DNA from: Pseudomonadota bacterium
GTDB taxonomy: Bacteria > Pseudomonadota > Alphaproteobacteria > Acetobacterales > Acetobacteraceae
Assembly (NCBI GenBank): GCA_021845835.1
Contig: JAJZVE010000187.1
Span: 1-8,182 of the forward strand
Direction: 5' to 3'
Length of the DNA: 8,182 bases
Position numbers and translations under genes: made by a program. Below are positions 1 through 7,543 of this stretch, piece after piece. The notes under the pieces were generated by a model, which did no database searches, was not told the origin of the DNA, and saw nothing but the letters and a program-made list of their open reading frames with translations. The first letter of the stretch is position 1, and every line of letters begins with the position of its first letter.

Positions 1-1
1 C

Positions 2-61
2 AACGCGGTGCTGGCGTTCGACGACGTGGCCGTGGTGCGCCGGCTGGCGGGGCTGGCGTGA
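2..61 (+). CDS. murE: UDP-MurNAc-tripeptide synthetase MurE, C-terminal tip (partial)
   Basis: Only the last 19 codons and the TGA stop (59-61) are inside the window; the rest lies upstream. The visible tail reads N-A-V-L-A-F-D-D-V-A-V-V-R-R-L followed by A-G-L-A. The F-D-D-x-x-V-x-R-x-L pattern resembles the C-terminal end of MurE ligases. In this family the enzyme adds the third stem-peptide residue (normally meso-diaminopimelate in Alphaproteobacteria) to UDP-MurNAc-L-Ala-D-Glu in the cytoplasm. The stop overlaps the GTG start of murF in a GTGA arrangement. The call rests on this short tail plus the position directly before murF, where murE is expected in dcw clusters. No catalytic motif is visible, so substrate specificity cannot be judged. 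Confidence 0.85.
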   Translation, partial: NAVLAFDDVAVVRRLAGLA

Positions 62-1434
62 CCGCCCGCTGGACCGTCGCCGACCTCGCCGCCGCGACCG
101 GCGCGGCGCCGCCCGGCTTCGATGCCACCGGCGTGTCGATCGACAGCCGCACCGTGGCGCCGGGCGAGCTGTTCGTGGCGCTGGTGGGTGAGCACGGCGA
201 CGGCCACGCGCACGTTGCCGACGCCTTGGCGCGCGGCGCGGCCGGGGCGATGGTGCATCGCGATATCGGCGGCGCCAACCTGCTGCGCGTCGGCGACACG
301 CTGGCCGGGCTGCAGGCGCTCGGCCGCTTCGCCCGCGCGCGCTTCGGCGGACGCGCGGTCGCCGTGACCGGCAGCGTCGGCAAGACCACGACCAAGGAGA
401 TGCTGCGCCGGATGCTGGGCGCGTTCGGCGCCACGCATGCCGCCGCCGCGTCCTACAACAACCATTGGGGCGTGCCGCTGACGCTGGCATGCCTGCCGGC
501 CGACGCCGCCTTCGCGGTCATCGAGATCGGCATGAACCATGCGGGCGAGATCGCACCGCTCGCCCGCCTCGCCCGCCCGCATGTCGCCGTCATCACCAGC
601 ATCGAGCGCGCGCATGTCGGCCATCTCGGCAGCATCGAAGCGATCGCCGAGGAGAAGGCAGCGATCCTGGCCGGGCTGGAGCCGGGCGGCGCAGCCGTGC
701 TGCCGGCCGATTCGCCGCTGCTGCCGCGCCTGCTCGCGCGCGCCGGCGCAGCCCGCGTGCTGCGGTTCGGCACCGCGGCGGAGACGGAGGTGCGGCTGCT
801 CGACTGCCGCGGCGACGCCGACGGCAGCGACGTGGCGGCGCGGGTCGAGGGCACGGACATCAGCTTCCGACTCGGCGCGCCGGGACGGCACATGGCGCTC
901 AACGCGATGGCGGCGCTTGCCACCGTGCGGGCGCTCGGCCTCGACGCGCAGCGCGCTGCCGACGCGCTGGCGAATTTCGCGCCGATGCGCGGACGCGGCG
1001 CGCGGCACCGGATCGCGGTCGCCGGCGGCGACGTGCTGCTGCTGGACGAAAGCTACAATGCGTCCGCCGCATCGGTTCGCGCGGCACTTCAGGTGCTGGC
1101 GCTACAGCCCGCAACTCGCCGCATTGTCGTGCTCGGCGACATGCTGGAACTCGGCGACGCCGCGACGGCAGAGCATTCCGGCCTCGCATCTTCAGTTGTA
1201 TCCGCTGCCGACATGGCTTTTACCTGCGGCCCGCTGATGCGGCGGCTGCACGATCTGCTGCCGGACCGCATCCGCGGCGTCCATGCCGACGACTCGGCGG
1301 CGCTCGCGCCGATCGTGGCCGCGGCGCTGCGCCCGGGTGACGCCGTGCTGGTGAAAGGAAGCCTGGGAAGCCGCATGAACCGCATCGTGCAGGCGCTGTC
1401 CGCGCCGCCGTCGGCTGCCGCGAAGGTGCGCTGA
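58..1434 (+). CDS. murF: UDP-MurNAc-tripeptide:D-Ala-D-Ala ligase MurF
   Basis: 458 aa, the usual length for MurF. This cytoplasmic ATP-dependent ligase adds D-Ala-D-Ala to UDP-MurNAc-tripeptide, the last soluble step of the pentapeptide. The N-terminal domain (about 1-95) opens with W-T-V-A-D-L-A, a common MurF start. The central ATPase domain carries the P-loop GSVGKTT (105-111), YNNHWGVP (133-140), EIGMNHAGE (156-164) and E183-x-x-H186. K200 in EEKAAI is the expected carbamylated lysine. The C-terminal domain has DESYNAS (330-336), the MurF signature usually written D-[DE]-[SC]-YNANP, then VLGDMLELG and a [11 protein letters not shown] motif near the end. The GTG start at 58 overlaps the murE stop by 4 nt and gives a normal N-terminus; no ATG alternative exists nearby. 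Codons about 1045-1227 are less GC-biased than the rest (see findings). Confidence 0.97.
   Translation: MTARWTVADLAAATGAAPPGFDATGVSIDSRTVAPGELFVALVGEHGDGHAHVADALARGAAGAMVHRDIGGANLLRVGDTLAGLQALGRFARARFGGRAVAVTGSVGKTTTKEMLRRMLGAFGATHAAAASYNNHWGVPLTLACLPADAAFAVIEIGMNHAGEIAPLARLARPHVAVITSIERAHVGHLGSIEAIAEEKAAILAGLEPGGAAVLPADSPLLPRLLARAGAARVLRFGTAAETEVRLLDCRGDADGSDVAARVEGTDISFRLGAPGRHMALNAMAALATVRALGLDAQRAADALANFAPMRGRGARHRIAVAGGDVLLLDESYNASAASVRAALQVLALQPATRRIVVLGDMLELGDAATAEHSGLASSVVSAADMAFTCGPLMRRLHDLLPDRIRGVHADDSAALAPIVAAALRPGDAVLVKGSLGSRMNRIVQALSAPPSAAAKVR
1422..1426 (+). promoter_or_regulatory. Ribosome binding site of mraY
   Basis: GAAGG lies 7 nt before the ATG at 1434, inside the last codons of murF. 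It supports that ATG as the mraY start and suggests some independent initiation besides coupling through the TGATG stop-start. Confidence 0.55.
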
Positions 1435-2522
1435 TGCTCTACAGCCTCACCCGCCCCTACGCGGAATCGTTCATCCTGTTCAATCTGTTCCGCTATCTGA
1501 CGTTCCGCTCCGGCGCGGCGTGCCTGACCGCGTTGCTGGTCAGCTTCCTGATCGGGCCGGCCTTCATCCGCTGGCTGCGGCGCGTGCAGCGCGGCGGCCA
1601 GCCGATCCGTCCCGACGGGCCGGAGCGGCATTTGCTGGAAAAGAAAGGCACGCCGACGATGGGCGGCGGGCTGATCCTGGCGGCGCTGACCGCATCGACG
1701 CTGCTGTGGGCCGATCTGCGCAGCGGCTACGTATGGGCGGTCATGCTGCTCACGCTGGGCTATGGCGGGATCGGCTTCGTCGATGACTACATCAAGCTGT
1801 CGAAGGCGAATTTCCGCGGCCTGTCGGGGCGTGGCAAGCTCGCCGTGCAGGCCGTGCTCGGTCTCGGCGCCGCGGTCTGGATCATGGCGCTGACGCACGG
1901 GACCATGGCAACCGCGCTCACCTTCCCGGTGGTGAAGGAAGCGGTGCTGCCGCTCGGCTACTTCTTCCCCGTGTTCGGCATGCTGGTCATGCTCGGCAGC
2001 TCCAACGCGGTGAACCTGACCGACGGGCTGGACGGGCTGGCGATCGTGCCGACCATCATCTGCGCCGGCGTGTTCGCACTGATCGCCTACCTGGTCGGCA
2101 ACCGCGTGTTCGCCGACTACCTGCAACTCAACCACGTGCCCGGCGTCGGCGAACTCGCTGTGGTGTGCGCCGCGCTGATCGGCGCGGGGCTTGGATTCCT
2201 CTGGTTCAATGCGCCGCCGGCGAAGGTGTTCATGGGCGACACCGGCAGCCTCGCGCTCGGCGGCGCGCTCGGCGCCATCGCCGTCGCGGTCAAGCACGAG
2301 GTGGTGCTGGCGATCGTCGGCGGGCTGTTCGTGGTCGAGACGGTGAGCGTGATCGTGCAGGTGTTCTGGTTCAGGCGCACCGGACGGCGCGTGTTCCTGA
2401 TGGCGCCGCTGCACCATCATTTCGAGAAGAAGGGCTGGGCCGAACCGACCATCGTGATCCGCTTCTGGATCATCTCCGTGATCCTGGCGCTGGTCGGCCT
2501 GGCGACGCTGAAGATCCGATGA
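1434..2522 (+). CDS. mraY: Phospho-N-acetylmuramoyl-pentapeptide-transferase MraY
   Basis: 362 aa, the normal length for this polytopic inner-membrane enzyme (about ten membrane helices in the family). It transfers phospho-MurNAc-pentapeptide from UDP to undecaprenyl phosphate, releasing UMP and making lipid I. Visible signatures are KKGTPTMGG (70-78), the Asp pair D117-D118 in [16 protein letters not shown] (194-202), N259 and K264 leading into FMGDTGS (266-272, with D269), and [13 protein letters not shown] (323-335) with the three-histidine loop. D117, D118 and D269 match the three essential aspartates described for the family. Long hydrophobic stretches separate these cytoplasmic loops. 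The ATG at 1434 shares one base with the murF stop (TGATG) and has a GAAGG ribosome site 7 nt upstream. Translation of this membrane protein is therefore probably coupled to murF. No unusual feature was seen. Confidence 0.98.
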   Translation: MLYSLTRPYAESFILFNLFRYLTFRSGAACLTALLVSFLIGPAFIRWLRRVQRGGQPIRPDGPERHLLEKKGTPTMGGGLILAALTASTLLWADLRSGYVWAVMLLTLGYGGIGFVDDYIKLSKANFRGLSGRGKLAVQAVLGLGAAVWIMALTHGTMATALTFPVVKEAVLPLGYFFPVFGMLVMLGSSNAVNLTDGLDGLAIVPTIICAGVFALIAYLVGNRVFADYLQLNHVPGVGELAVVCAALIGAGLGFLWFNAPPAKVFMGDTGSLALGGALGAIAVAVKHEVVLAIVGGLFVVETVSVIVQVFWFRRTGRRVFLMAPLHHHFEKKGWAEPTIVIRFWIISVILALVGLATLKIR

Positions 2523-3874
2523 CGTTCCCTTCGCACATCTTCGCGGGCTCGCGCTTCGCCGTGGTCGGACTCGGTCGCAACGGCCTGCCGGCGGCGCGGG
2601 CGCTGCACGCGATGGGCGCCGACGTGACCGCGTGGGACGACACCGCCGCGGCGCGCGCACCGGCCGAGGCCGCGGGCCTGCGCGTCGCGCCGCCGGCGCT
2701 GGCCGGGCTGGCTGCGCTGGTGCTCTCGCCCGGGATTCCGCACCTCCTGCCGGCGCCGCACCCGATCGCGGCGGCAGCGCGGGCGGCCGGCGTGCCGATC
2801 CTGTCGGACGCCGAACTGCTGTATCGCGCGGTGCGCGCCGCCGGATCGCGCGCGCGCTTCGCCGGCATCACCGGCACCAACGGCAAGTCCACCACCACGG
2901 CGCTGCTGGCGCACATCGTCGCCGCGGCCGGGTTGCCGGTGGCGGCGGGTGGCAATCTCGGCACTGCGGCGCTGGCGCTGCCGCTGCTGGCGGACAGCGG
3001 CATTTATGTGCTGGAGATGTCGTCTTACATGTTGGAACGACTCGCGAGCCTGCGCTTCGATGCGGCAGCGATGTTGAATCTGTCTCCTGATCATCTCGAT
3101 CGCCACGGCGACATGGCGGGTTATGCCCGTGCCAAGCGGGCCATCTTCGACCGCCAGGACGCAGGCGATGCCGCCGTCCTCGGTATCGACGATGCGCCCT
3201 CGCGTGCCCTGGGGGCCGGGCTGGCGGGCCGCGTCGTCACCATTTCCGCCGGGTCGGACGCCGATGTGTGCGTCCGCGACGGGCTGTTGCGCGACCGCGA
3301 CGGCGCCATCTGCGACCTGCGCGCGGCAGCGGCGCTGCCCGGCGCGCACAACGCGCAGAACGCGGCGGCAGCGGCGGCGCTGGCGCGCGCGCTGGACATT
3401 CCGCGCGCGGCGATCGCGCGCGGCATCCTGAGCTATCCCGGCCTGCCGCACCGGCAGGAACGGGTCGGCAGCGCCGGCGGCGTGCTGTTCGTCAACGACA
3501 GCAAGGCGACCAATGCCGACTCCACCGCCCGCGCGCTCGCCTGCTATCCGCGCGTGGTGTGGATCGCCGGCGGCATCGCCAAGGCGGGCGGCATCGAGTC
3601 GCTGGCACCGTTCTTCCCGCAAATCGCGCAGGCATTCCTGATCGGCCGCGATGCCGGGACGCTGGCGCAGACGCTGGCACGGCACGGCGTCGCGCACGAC
3701 GTCGTCGGCACGCTGGAACGGGCGGTGGCCGCGGCATGGCAGGCGGCGCGCGCCGGCGCGGCGCCGGTGGTGCTGCTGTCGCCGGCCTGCGCCAGCTTCG
3801 ACCAGTTCACCGGCTTCGATGCGCGCGGCGACCGTTTCCGCGCGCTCGCGCAGACGCTGGCGGGGGCGGCATGA
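2519..3874 (+). CDS. murD: UDP-MurNAc-L-alanine:D-glutamate ligase MurD
   Basis: 451 aa, normal for MurD. This cytoplasmic ATP-dependent ligase adds D-glutamate to UDP-MurNAc-L-Ala. The N-terminal Rossmann-like domain starts with [10 protein letters not shown] (about 13-22) and includes LSPGIP. The ATPase domain has GTNGKSTTT (119-127), EMSSYMLE (166-173), DHLDRHG (191-197) and K206 in YARAKRAIF, the probable carbamylated lysine. The C-terminal domain shows HRQE (311-314), NDSKATN (326-332) and [12 protein letters not shown] (419-430). The start is the ATG at 2519, which overlaps the mraY stop by 4 nt (ATGA). The open frame runs further upstream, but only inside mraY. The ribosome site is weak (GAAGA just upstream). 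M171 stands where most MurD proteins have Gln (SSFQLE or SSYQLE). Codons about 3002-3136 are richer in A/T at third positions than the rest of the gene. Confidence 0.97.
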   Translation: MTFPSHIFAGSRFAVVGLGRNGLPAARALHAMGADVTAWDDTAAARAPAEAAGLRVAPPALAGLAALVLSPGIPHLLPAPHPIAAAARAAGVPILSDAELLYRAVRAAGSRARFAGITGTNGKSTTTALLAHIVAAAGLPVAAGGNLGTAALALPLLADSGIYVLEMSSYMLERLASLRFDAAAMLNLSPDHLDRHGDMAGYARAKRAIFDRQDAGDAAVLGIDDAPSRALGAGLAGRVVTISAGSDADVCVRDGLLRDRDGAICDLRAAAALPGAHNAQNAAAAAALARALDIPRAAIARGILSYPGLPHRQERVGSAGGVLFVNDSKATNADSTARALACYPRVVWIAGGIAKAGGIESLAPFFPQIAQAFLIGRDAGTLAQTLARHGVAHDVVGTLERAVAAAWQAARAGAAPVVLLSPACASFDQFTGFDARGDRFRALAQTLAGAA

Positions 3875-4995
3875 TGCCGACGCTGTCGCGCGCGGACACC
3901 TCGGTGCTCGGCCGCTGGTGGTGGACGGTCGATCGCTGGACGCTGTTCGCGATCGCGTCGCTGATCGGCGTCGGCTACGTGATGATGCTGGCGGCCTCGC
4001 CGGCGGTTGCGGAGCGCATCGGCGAGGCGCGCAACGCCTTCATCTTCAAGCAGGTGTTCTTCCTCGCCATCGCCGGGCTGCTGGTGGTCGCGGTGTCGCT
4101 GCTGTCGCCGCGCGGGGTGCGGCGCGTGGCGCTGGCGGGCTGCGTGGTGGCGCTGGCGCTGACCGCGCTGACGCTGGTGGCCGGCGTGCAGATCAAGGGC
4201 GCGCAACGCTGGATCGCGCTACCCGGCGTTTCGCTGCAGCCCAGCGAGTTCCTGAAACCCTGTTTCGCCGTGGTGGCCGCCTGGCTGATCGCGGAGGGCA
4301 AGCGCGGCCGGCTGCCGTTCGGCTCCGCGATCGCCTGCGCGGTGTTTGCGCTGATCGCGCTGCTGCTGAAATCGCAGCCGGACATCGGCATGCTTGCCGT
4401 GATCACCGGCGTGTTCGCGATCCAGCTGTTCGTCGCCGGGCTGAACCTGCTGGTGTTCGGCGGGCTGCTCGGCCTGATCGGCGCCGCCGCCGTCGGCGCC
4501 TACATGATCTTCCCGCATGTGCAGAGCCGGGTGGAACGCTTCCTCAATCCCGCCGTCGGCGACCATTATCAGGTGACGCGCGCGCTGGAGGCGTTCGGCG
4601 CCGGCGGGCTGCTCGGCCGCGGGCCGGGCGAGGGCCACATCAAGGACGTATTGCCGGACGCGCACGCCGACTTCGTGTTCGCCGTCGCCGGCGAGGAATT
4701 CGGGTTGATCGTCTGCCTGCTCATCATCGGCGTGTTCGCCTTCATCGTGCTGCGCGGCCTGCTGCGCCTGCTGACCGAAGGCGAGCTGTACGTGGTGCTC
4801 GCAGCGACCGGTCTGATCGCCAGTTTCGGCCTGCAGGCGTTCGTCAACATCGCCTCGACGCTGCACCTGATTCCGACCAAGGGCATGACGCTGCCGTTCA
4901 TTTCCTACGGCGGCTCCTCGGCCGTCGCGATCGCGTTCGGCATGGGCCTGCTGCTGGCGCTGACGCGCCGCCGTGGTCCGGGAGAGACGCTGTGA
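3871..4995 (+). CDS. ftsW: Septal peptidoglycan glycosyltransferase FtsW (SEDS family)
   Basis: 374 aa (373 if the second ATG is used), a polytopic inner-membrane SEDS protein. FtsW polymerises lipid II into glycan strands at the septum with its class B PBP partner FtsI. The cytoplasmic N-terminus (1-23) contains RWWWTVDRW (15-23). The first helices are near 24-43, 62-79 and 85-105. KGAQRW (109-114) and QPSE (123-126) are SEDS signatures. LPDAHADF (261-268) in the large periplasmic loop places D267 at the position of the essential SEDS aspartate. [16 protein letters not shown] (335-350) is the C-terminal hallmark. The position between murD and murG, and that last motif, favour FtsW over RodA. 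The start reads ATGATG: the first ATG overlaps the murD stop by 4 nt and the second by 1 nt. A G-rich run just upstream may serve as ribosome site. Confidence 0.96.
   Translation: MMPTLSRADTSVLGRWWWTVDRWTLFAIASLIGVGYVMMLAASPAVAERIGEARNAFIFKQVFFLAIAGLLVVAVSLLSPRGVRRVALAGCVVALALTALTLVAGVQIKGAQRWIALPGVSLQPSEFLKPCFAVVAAWLIAEGKRGRLPFGSAIACAVFALIALLLKSQPDIGMLAVITGVFAIQLFVAGLNLLVFGGLLGLIGAAAVGAYMIFPHVQSRVERFLNPAVGDHYQVTRALEAFGAGGLLGRGPGEGHIKDVLPDAHADFVFAVAGEEFGLIVCLLIIGVFAFIVLRGLLRLLTEGELYVVLAATGLIASFGLQAFVNIASTLHLIPTKGMTLPFISYGGSSAVAIAFGMGLLLALTRRRGPGETL
4980..4986 (+). promoter_or_regulatory. Ribosome binding site of murG, supports the GTG start
   Basis: GGGAGAG ends 5 nt before the GTG at 4992, inside the 3' end of ftsW. 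No ATG is available at this point, so this purine-rich site and the GTGA overlap together decide the murG start. Confidence 0.6.
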
Positions 4996-6107
4996 GAGGG
5001 CCGCAACTCCGCACCGTCGCCATCGCGGCCGGCGGCACCGGCGGGCATTTCTTCCCGGCCGAGGCGCTGGCCGCGGAACTCGGGCGGCGCGGCCAGCGCG
5101 TCGCGCTGCTGACCGACGCACGTTCGGGCGGCCTCGCTTCGCCGGCGTTCGAGGGGCGCGAGCGGTTCGTGCTGCGCGGCGCCGGCATCGCCGGGCGCGG
5201 CCTGCTGCGCGGCGCGGCGGCGGCGGCGGCGCTGGCGGTCGGCACGCTGCAGGCGCGGCGCATCCTGGCGCGGCTCCATGCCGGCGTGCTGGTGGGCTTC
5301 GGCGGCTATCCCTCGGTCGCACCGGTGCTGGCGACGCGGCTGCTGCGGCAGCGTCTTGCGGTCGTCCTGCACGAACAGAACGCCGTGCTCGGCCGCGCCA
5401 ACCGCGCGCTGGCGCGATATGCCGACCTGCTCGCGCTCAGCCACGACGCCACCGCGCGCGTGCCGCCGCAGGCGCGCACGCACGTCACCGGCAATCCGGT
5501 ACGCAGCGCCATCGCCGCCCTCGCCGGCACGCAGTACGCGGCGCCGGCCCAGGAAATTCGTCTGCTCGTGGTTGGCGGCTCGCTGGGGGCGCGCGTGTTG
5601 AGCGACGTCGTCCCGGCCGCGGTCGCCGCGCTGCCGCCGGCCTTGCGGACGCGGCTCGCCGTGACGCAGCAATGCCGCCCCGAGGATCTCGATCGCGTGC
5701 GCGCCGCCTATGCCGCGGCCGCCGTCCCGGCCGAGCTTGCTGCGTTCTTCCCCGATGTCGCGGGCCGGCTGGCGGCGGCGCATCTGGTGATCGCGCGCGC
5801 CGGCGCCTCGACGGTTGCCGAACTCGCCGCGGTCGGACGTCCTGCGGTCCTGGTACCGCTGCCGCACGCGATCGACGACCATCAGACCGCGAACGCGCGC
5901 GCGCTGGCGGACGCCGGCGCCGCCTGGCTGATGCCGCAACCCGCCTTCACGCCCGGCGCGCTCGCGCAGCTGCTGGAGCGACTCTTCGGCGATCCGGCGC
6001 TGCTTGCCGCTGCCGCCACGCACGCCGCCGCCTGCGGCCACGCCGGCGCCGCGGTGCGGCTCGCCGACGCAGTCGAAGAACTGATGCAGCAGGAGCGCGC
6101 AGCATGA
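4992..6107 (+). CDS. murG: UDP-GlcNAc:lipid I GlcNAc transferase MurG
   Basis: 371 aa, within the normal range. MurG is a GT-B fold glycosyltransferase at the cytoplasmic face of the inner membrane. It adds GlcNAc to lipid I to form lipid II. The N-terminal domain has the glycine-rich loop GGTGGH (14-19), GFGGYPS (102-108), HEQN (127-130) and TGNPVR (166-171). The C-terminal UDP-GlcNAc domain has GGSLGA (195-200), [10 protein letters not shown] (269-278) and [14 protein letters not shown] (288-301), with E277 and Q298 in the expected donor-site motifs. The GTG start at 4992 is chosen because it overlaps the ftsW stop (GTGA), has GGGAGAG 5 nt upstream, and places GGTGGH 13 residues in, as usual. 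The frame is open further upstream, but only within ftsW. A pure (GCG)6 run encodes A75-A80. Confidence 0.97.
   Translation: MRGPQLRTVAIAAGGTGGHFFPAEALAAELGRRGQRVALLTDARSGGLASPAFEGRERFVLRGAGIAGRGLLRGAAAAAALAVGTLQARRILARLHAGVLVGFGGYPSVAPVLATRLLRQRLAVVLHEQNAVLGRANRALARYADLLALSHDATARVPPQARTHVTGNPVRSAIAALAGTQYAAPAQEIRLLVVGGSLGARVLSDVVPAAVAALPPALRTRLAVTQQCRPEDLDRVRAAYAAAAVPAELAAFFPDVAGRLAAAHLVIARAGASTVAELAAVGRPAVLVPLPHAIDDHQTANARALADAGAAWLMPQPAFTPGALAQLLERLFGDPALLAAAATHAAACGHAGAAVRLADAVEELMQQERAA
5214..5231 (+). repeat. (GCG)6 trinucleotide tract within murG
   Basis: Six identical GCG codons in a row encode A75-A80 of MurG, in the context L-R-G-A6-L-A-V-G. The tract is in frame, so gain or loss of whole units would change only the number of alanines. 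It is short, and could simply reflect GC-biased codon choice in an alanine-rich helix. Confidence 0.7.
6091..6095 (+). promoter_or_regulatory. Ribosome binding site of murC
   Basis: AGGAG stands 8 nt before the ATG at 6104, within the last codons of murG. It is the closest match to the anti-Shine-Dalgarno complement among the junctions in this window. Confidence 0.65.
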
Positions 6108-7543
6108 GGGCGTTGCCGCTCTCCATCGGCACCATCCATTTCGTCGGCATCGGCGGCATCGGCATGTCCGGCATTGCTGAAGTGCTGCACACGCTCGGCT
6201 ACTCCGTGCAGGGCAGCGACATCGCCGACAACGCCAATGTCCGCCGTTTGCGCGAAGCCGGCATTCCGGTCGCGGTCGGCCACGTCGCGGAAAATCTCGG
6301 CGCGGCGCATGTGGTCGTCGTTTCCACGGCGGTGAAGCCGGATAACCCGGAAGTGCGCACCGCCCGCGCGCGGCTGATCCCGGTGGTGCGGCGGGCCGAG
6401 ATGCTGGCGGAGCTGATGCGGCTGCGCTGGGCGATCGCGGTCGGCGGCACGCACGGCAAGACCACGACCACGAGCCTCGTCGCGGCGGTGCTGGAAGCCG
6501 CGCATCTCGATCCCACCGTGATCAACGGCGGCATCATCAACGCCTACGGCACCAACACGCGACTGGGCGCCGGCGACTGGATGGTGGTGGAGGCCGACGA
6601 AAGCGACGGCAGCTTCCTGCGCCTGCCCGCCACCATCGCCGTCGTCACCAACATGGACCCCGAGCATCTCGACCACTGGGGCACCGCAGAGGCGATGACG
6701 CACGGCTACGAGCAGTTCGTCGAGAACATCCCGTTCTACGGCTTCGCGGTGCTGTGCATCGACCATCCGGCGGTGCAGCAGATGATCCCGCGCCTCGCCG
6801 ATCGCCGCATCGTCACCTATGGTTTCTCGCCGCAGGCCGATGTGCGGGCGGAGCGCGTGGTCGCCGACCGGCTCGGCGCCACCTTCGAGGTTGCGGTCGC
6901 CGACCGCGCGCGCGGGCGCGGCCGGCGCCTGGGGCCGTTCCGGCTGCCGATGCTCGGCAACCACAACGTGCAAAACGCGCTCGCGGCGATCGCGATCGGC
7001 GTCGAGATGCAGATCGACGACGCGGTGATGCGCAGCGCGTTTGCCGCCTTCCGCGGCGTCAAGCGCCGCTTCACCAAGACCGGCGAGGCCGGCGGCATCA
7101 CCGTGATCGACGATTACGGCCATCATCCGGTGGAGATCGCGGCGGTGCTGAAGGCGGCGCGGCAGGCCGGCGCGCGCGACGTGGTCGCCATCGTGCAGCC
7201 GCACCGCTACACGCGGCTGGCGTCGCTGTTCGAACAGTTCTGCACCTGCATGAACGACGCCGGCACCGTCATCGTCGCCGACGTCTATCCCGCCGGCGAA
7301 GCGCCGATCGCGGGCGTCGATCGCGACGCACTGGTCGAGGGTCTGCGCGCGCGCGGCCATCGCAGCGTGGTGCCGCTGGCGTCGCCCGACCACCTCGCCG
7401 AGATGGTGCATGCGATCGCGCGGCCCGGCGACTTCGTGGTCTGCCTCGGCGCCGGCAGCATCACGCACTGGGCCGCGACCCTGCCGGCGCAGCTCGCCAC
7501 GCTGCAGGCGCCACAGCCGAAACGCGCCGGCGGCGCCGCATGA
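6104..7543 (+). CDS. murC: UDP-N-acetylmuramate:L-alanine ligase MurC
   Basis: 479 aa, normal for MurC. This cytoplasmic ATP-dependent ligase adds L-alanine to UDP-MurNAc, the first amino acid of the stem peptide. The N-terminal nucleotide-sugar domain begins [14 protein letters not shown] (13-26). The ATPase domain has GTHGKTTTT (115-123), EADESDGSF (163-171) and [11 protein letters not shown] (183-193). GNHNVQN (285-291) precedes the C-terminal domain, which contains DDYGHHP (336-342), QPHRYTR (365-371), a DVYPAGE motif and VCLGAGSIT near the end. These distinguish MurC from MurD, MurE and MurF. The ATG at 6104 overlaps the murG stop by 4 nt and has AGGAG 8 nt upstream, the best ribosome site in the window. 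The [11 protein letters not shown] and [10 protein letters not shown] wording fits alphaproteobacterial MurC as I know it. The Ala/Gly-rich tail (GGAA) is short and probably unstructured. Confidence 0.98.
   Translation: MRALPLSIGTIHFVGIGGIGMSGIAEVLHTLGYSVQGSDIADNANVRRLREAGIPVAVGHVAENLGAAHVVVVSTAVKPDNPEVRTARARLIPVVRRAEMLAELMRLRWAIAVGGTHGKTTTTSLVAAVLEAAHLDPTVINGGIINAYGTNTRLGAGDWMVVEADESDGSFLRLPATIAVVTNMDPEHLDHWGTAEAMTHGYEQFVENIPFYGFAVLCIDHPAVQQMIPRLADRRIVTYGFSPQADVRAERVVADRLGATFEVAVADRARGRGRRLGPFRLPMLGNHNVQNALAAIAIGVEMQIDDAVMRSAFAAFRGVKRRFTKTGEAGGITVIDDYGHHPVEIAAVLKAARQAGARDVVAIVQPHRYTRLASLFEQFCTCMNDAGTVIVADVYPAGEAPIAGVDRDALVEGLRARGHRSVVPLASPDHLAEMVHAIARPGDFVVCLGAGSITHWAATLPAQLATLQAPQPKRAGGAA

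Noticed and set aside
2165..2518. Upstream extension of the murD frame into mraY; similar extensions exist for ftsW (from 3268), murG (from 3651) and murC (from 4973)
   Set aside because: The extended parts are out-of-frame translations of the preceding gene, rich in Arg, with no homology to the family. The ATG/GTG starts at the 4-nt overlaps give normal N-termini.
1089..2660. A 523-codon minus-strand open frame opposite murF, mraY and murD
   Set aside because: Same reasons: low-complexity Arg/Ala/Gln/His-rich translation, fully antisense to conserved genes and spanning two gene junctions.
2417..3697. A 426-codon minus-strand open frame opposite murD
   Set aside because: Its translation is Arg/Gln-rich with no known motif, and the sense strand encodes a full MurD with all signatures.
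4905..6041. A 378-codon minus-strand open frame opposite murG
   Set aside because: Composition is that of a shadow frame, and it shows no signature of any family I know.
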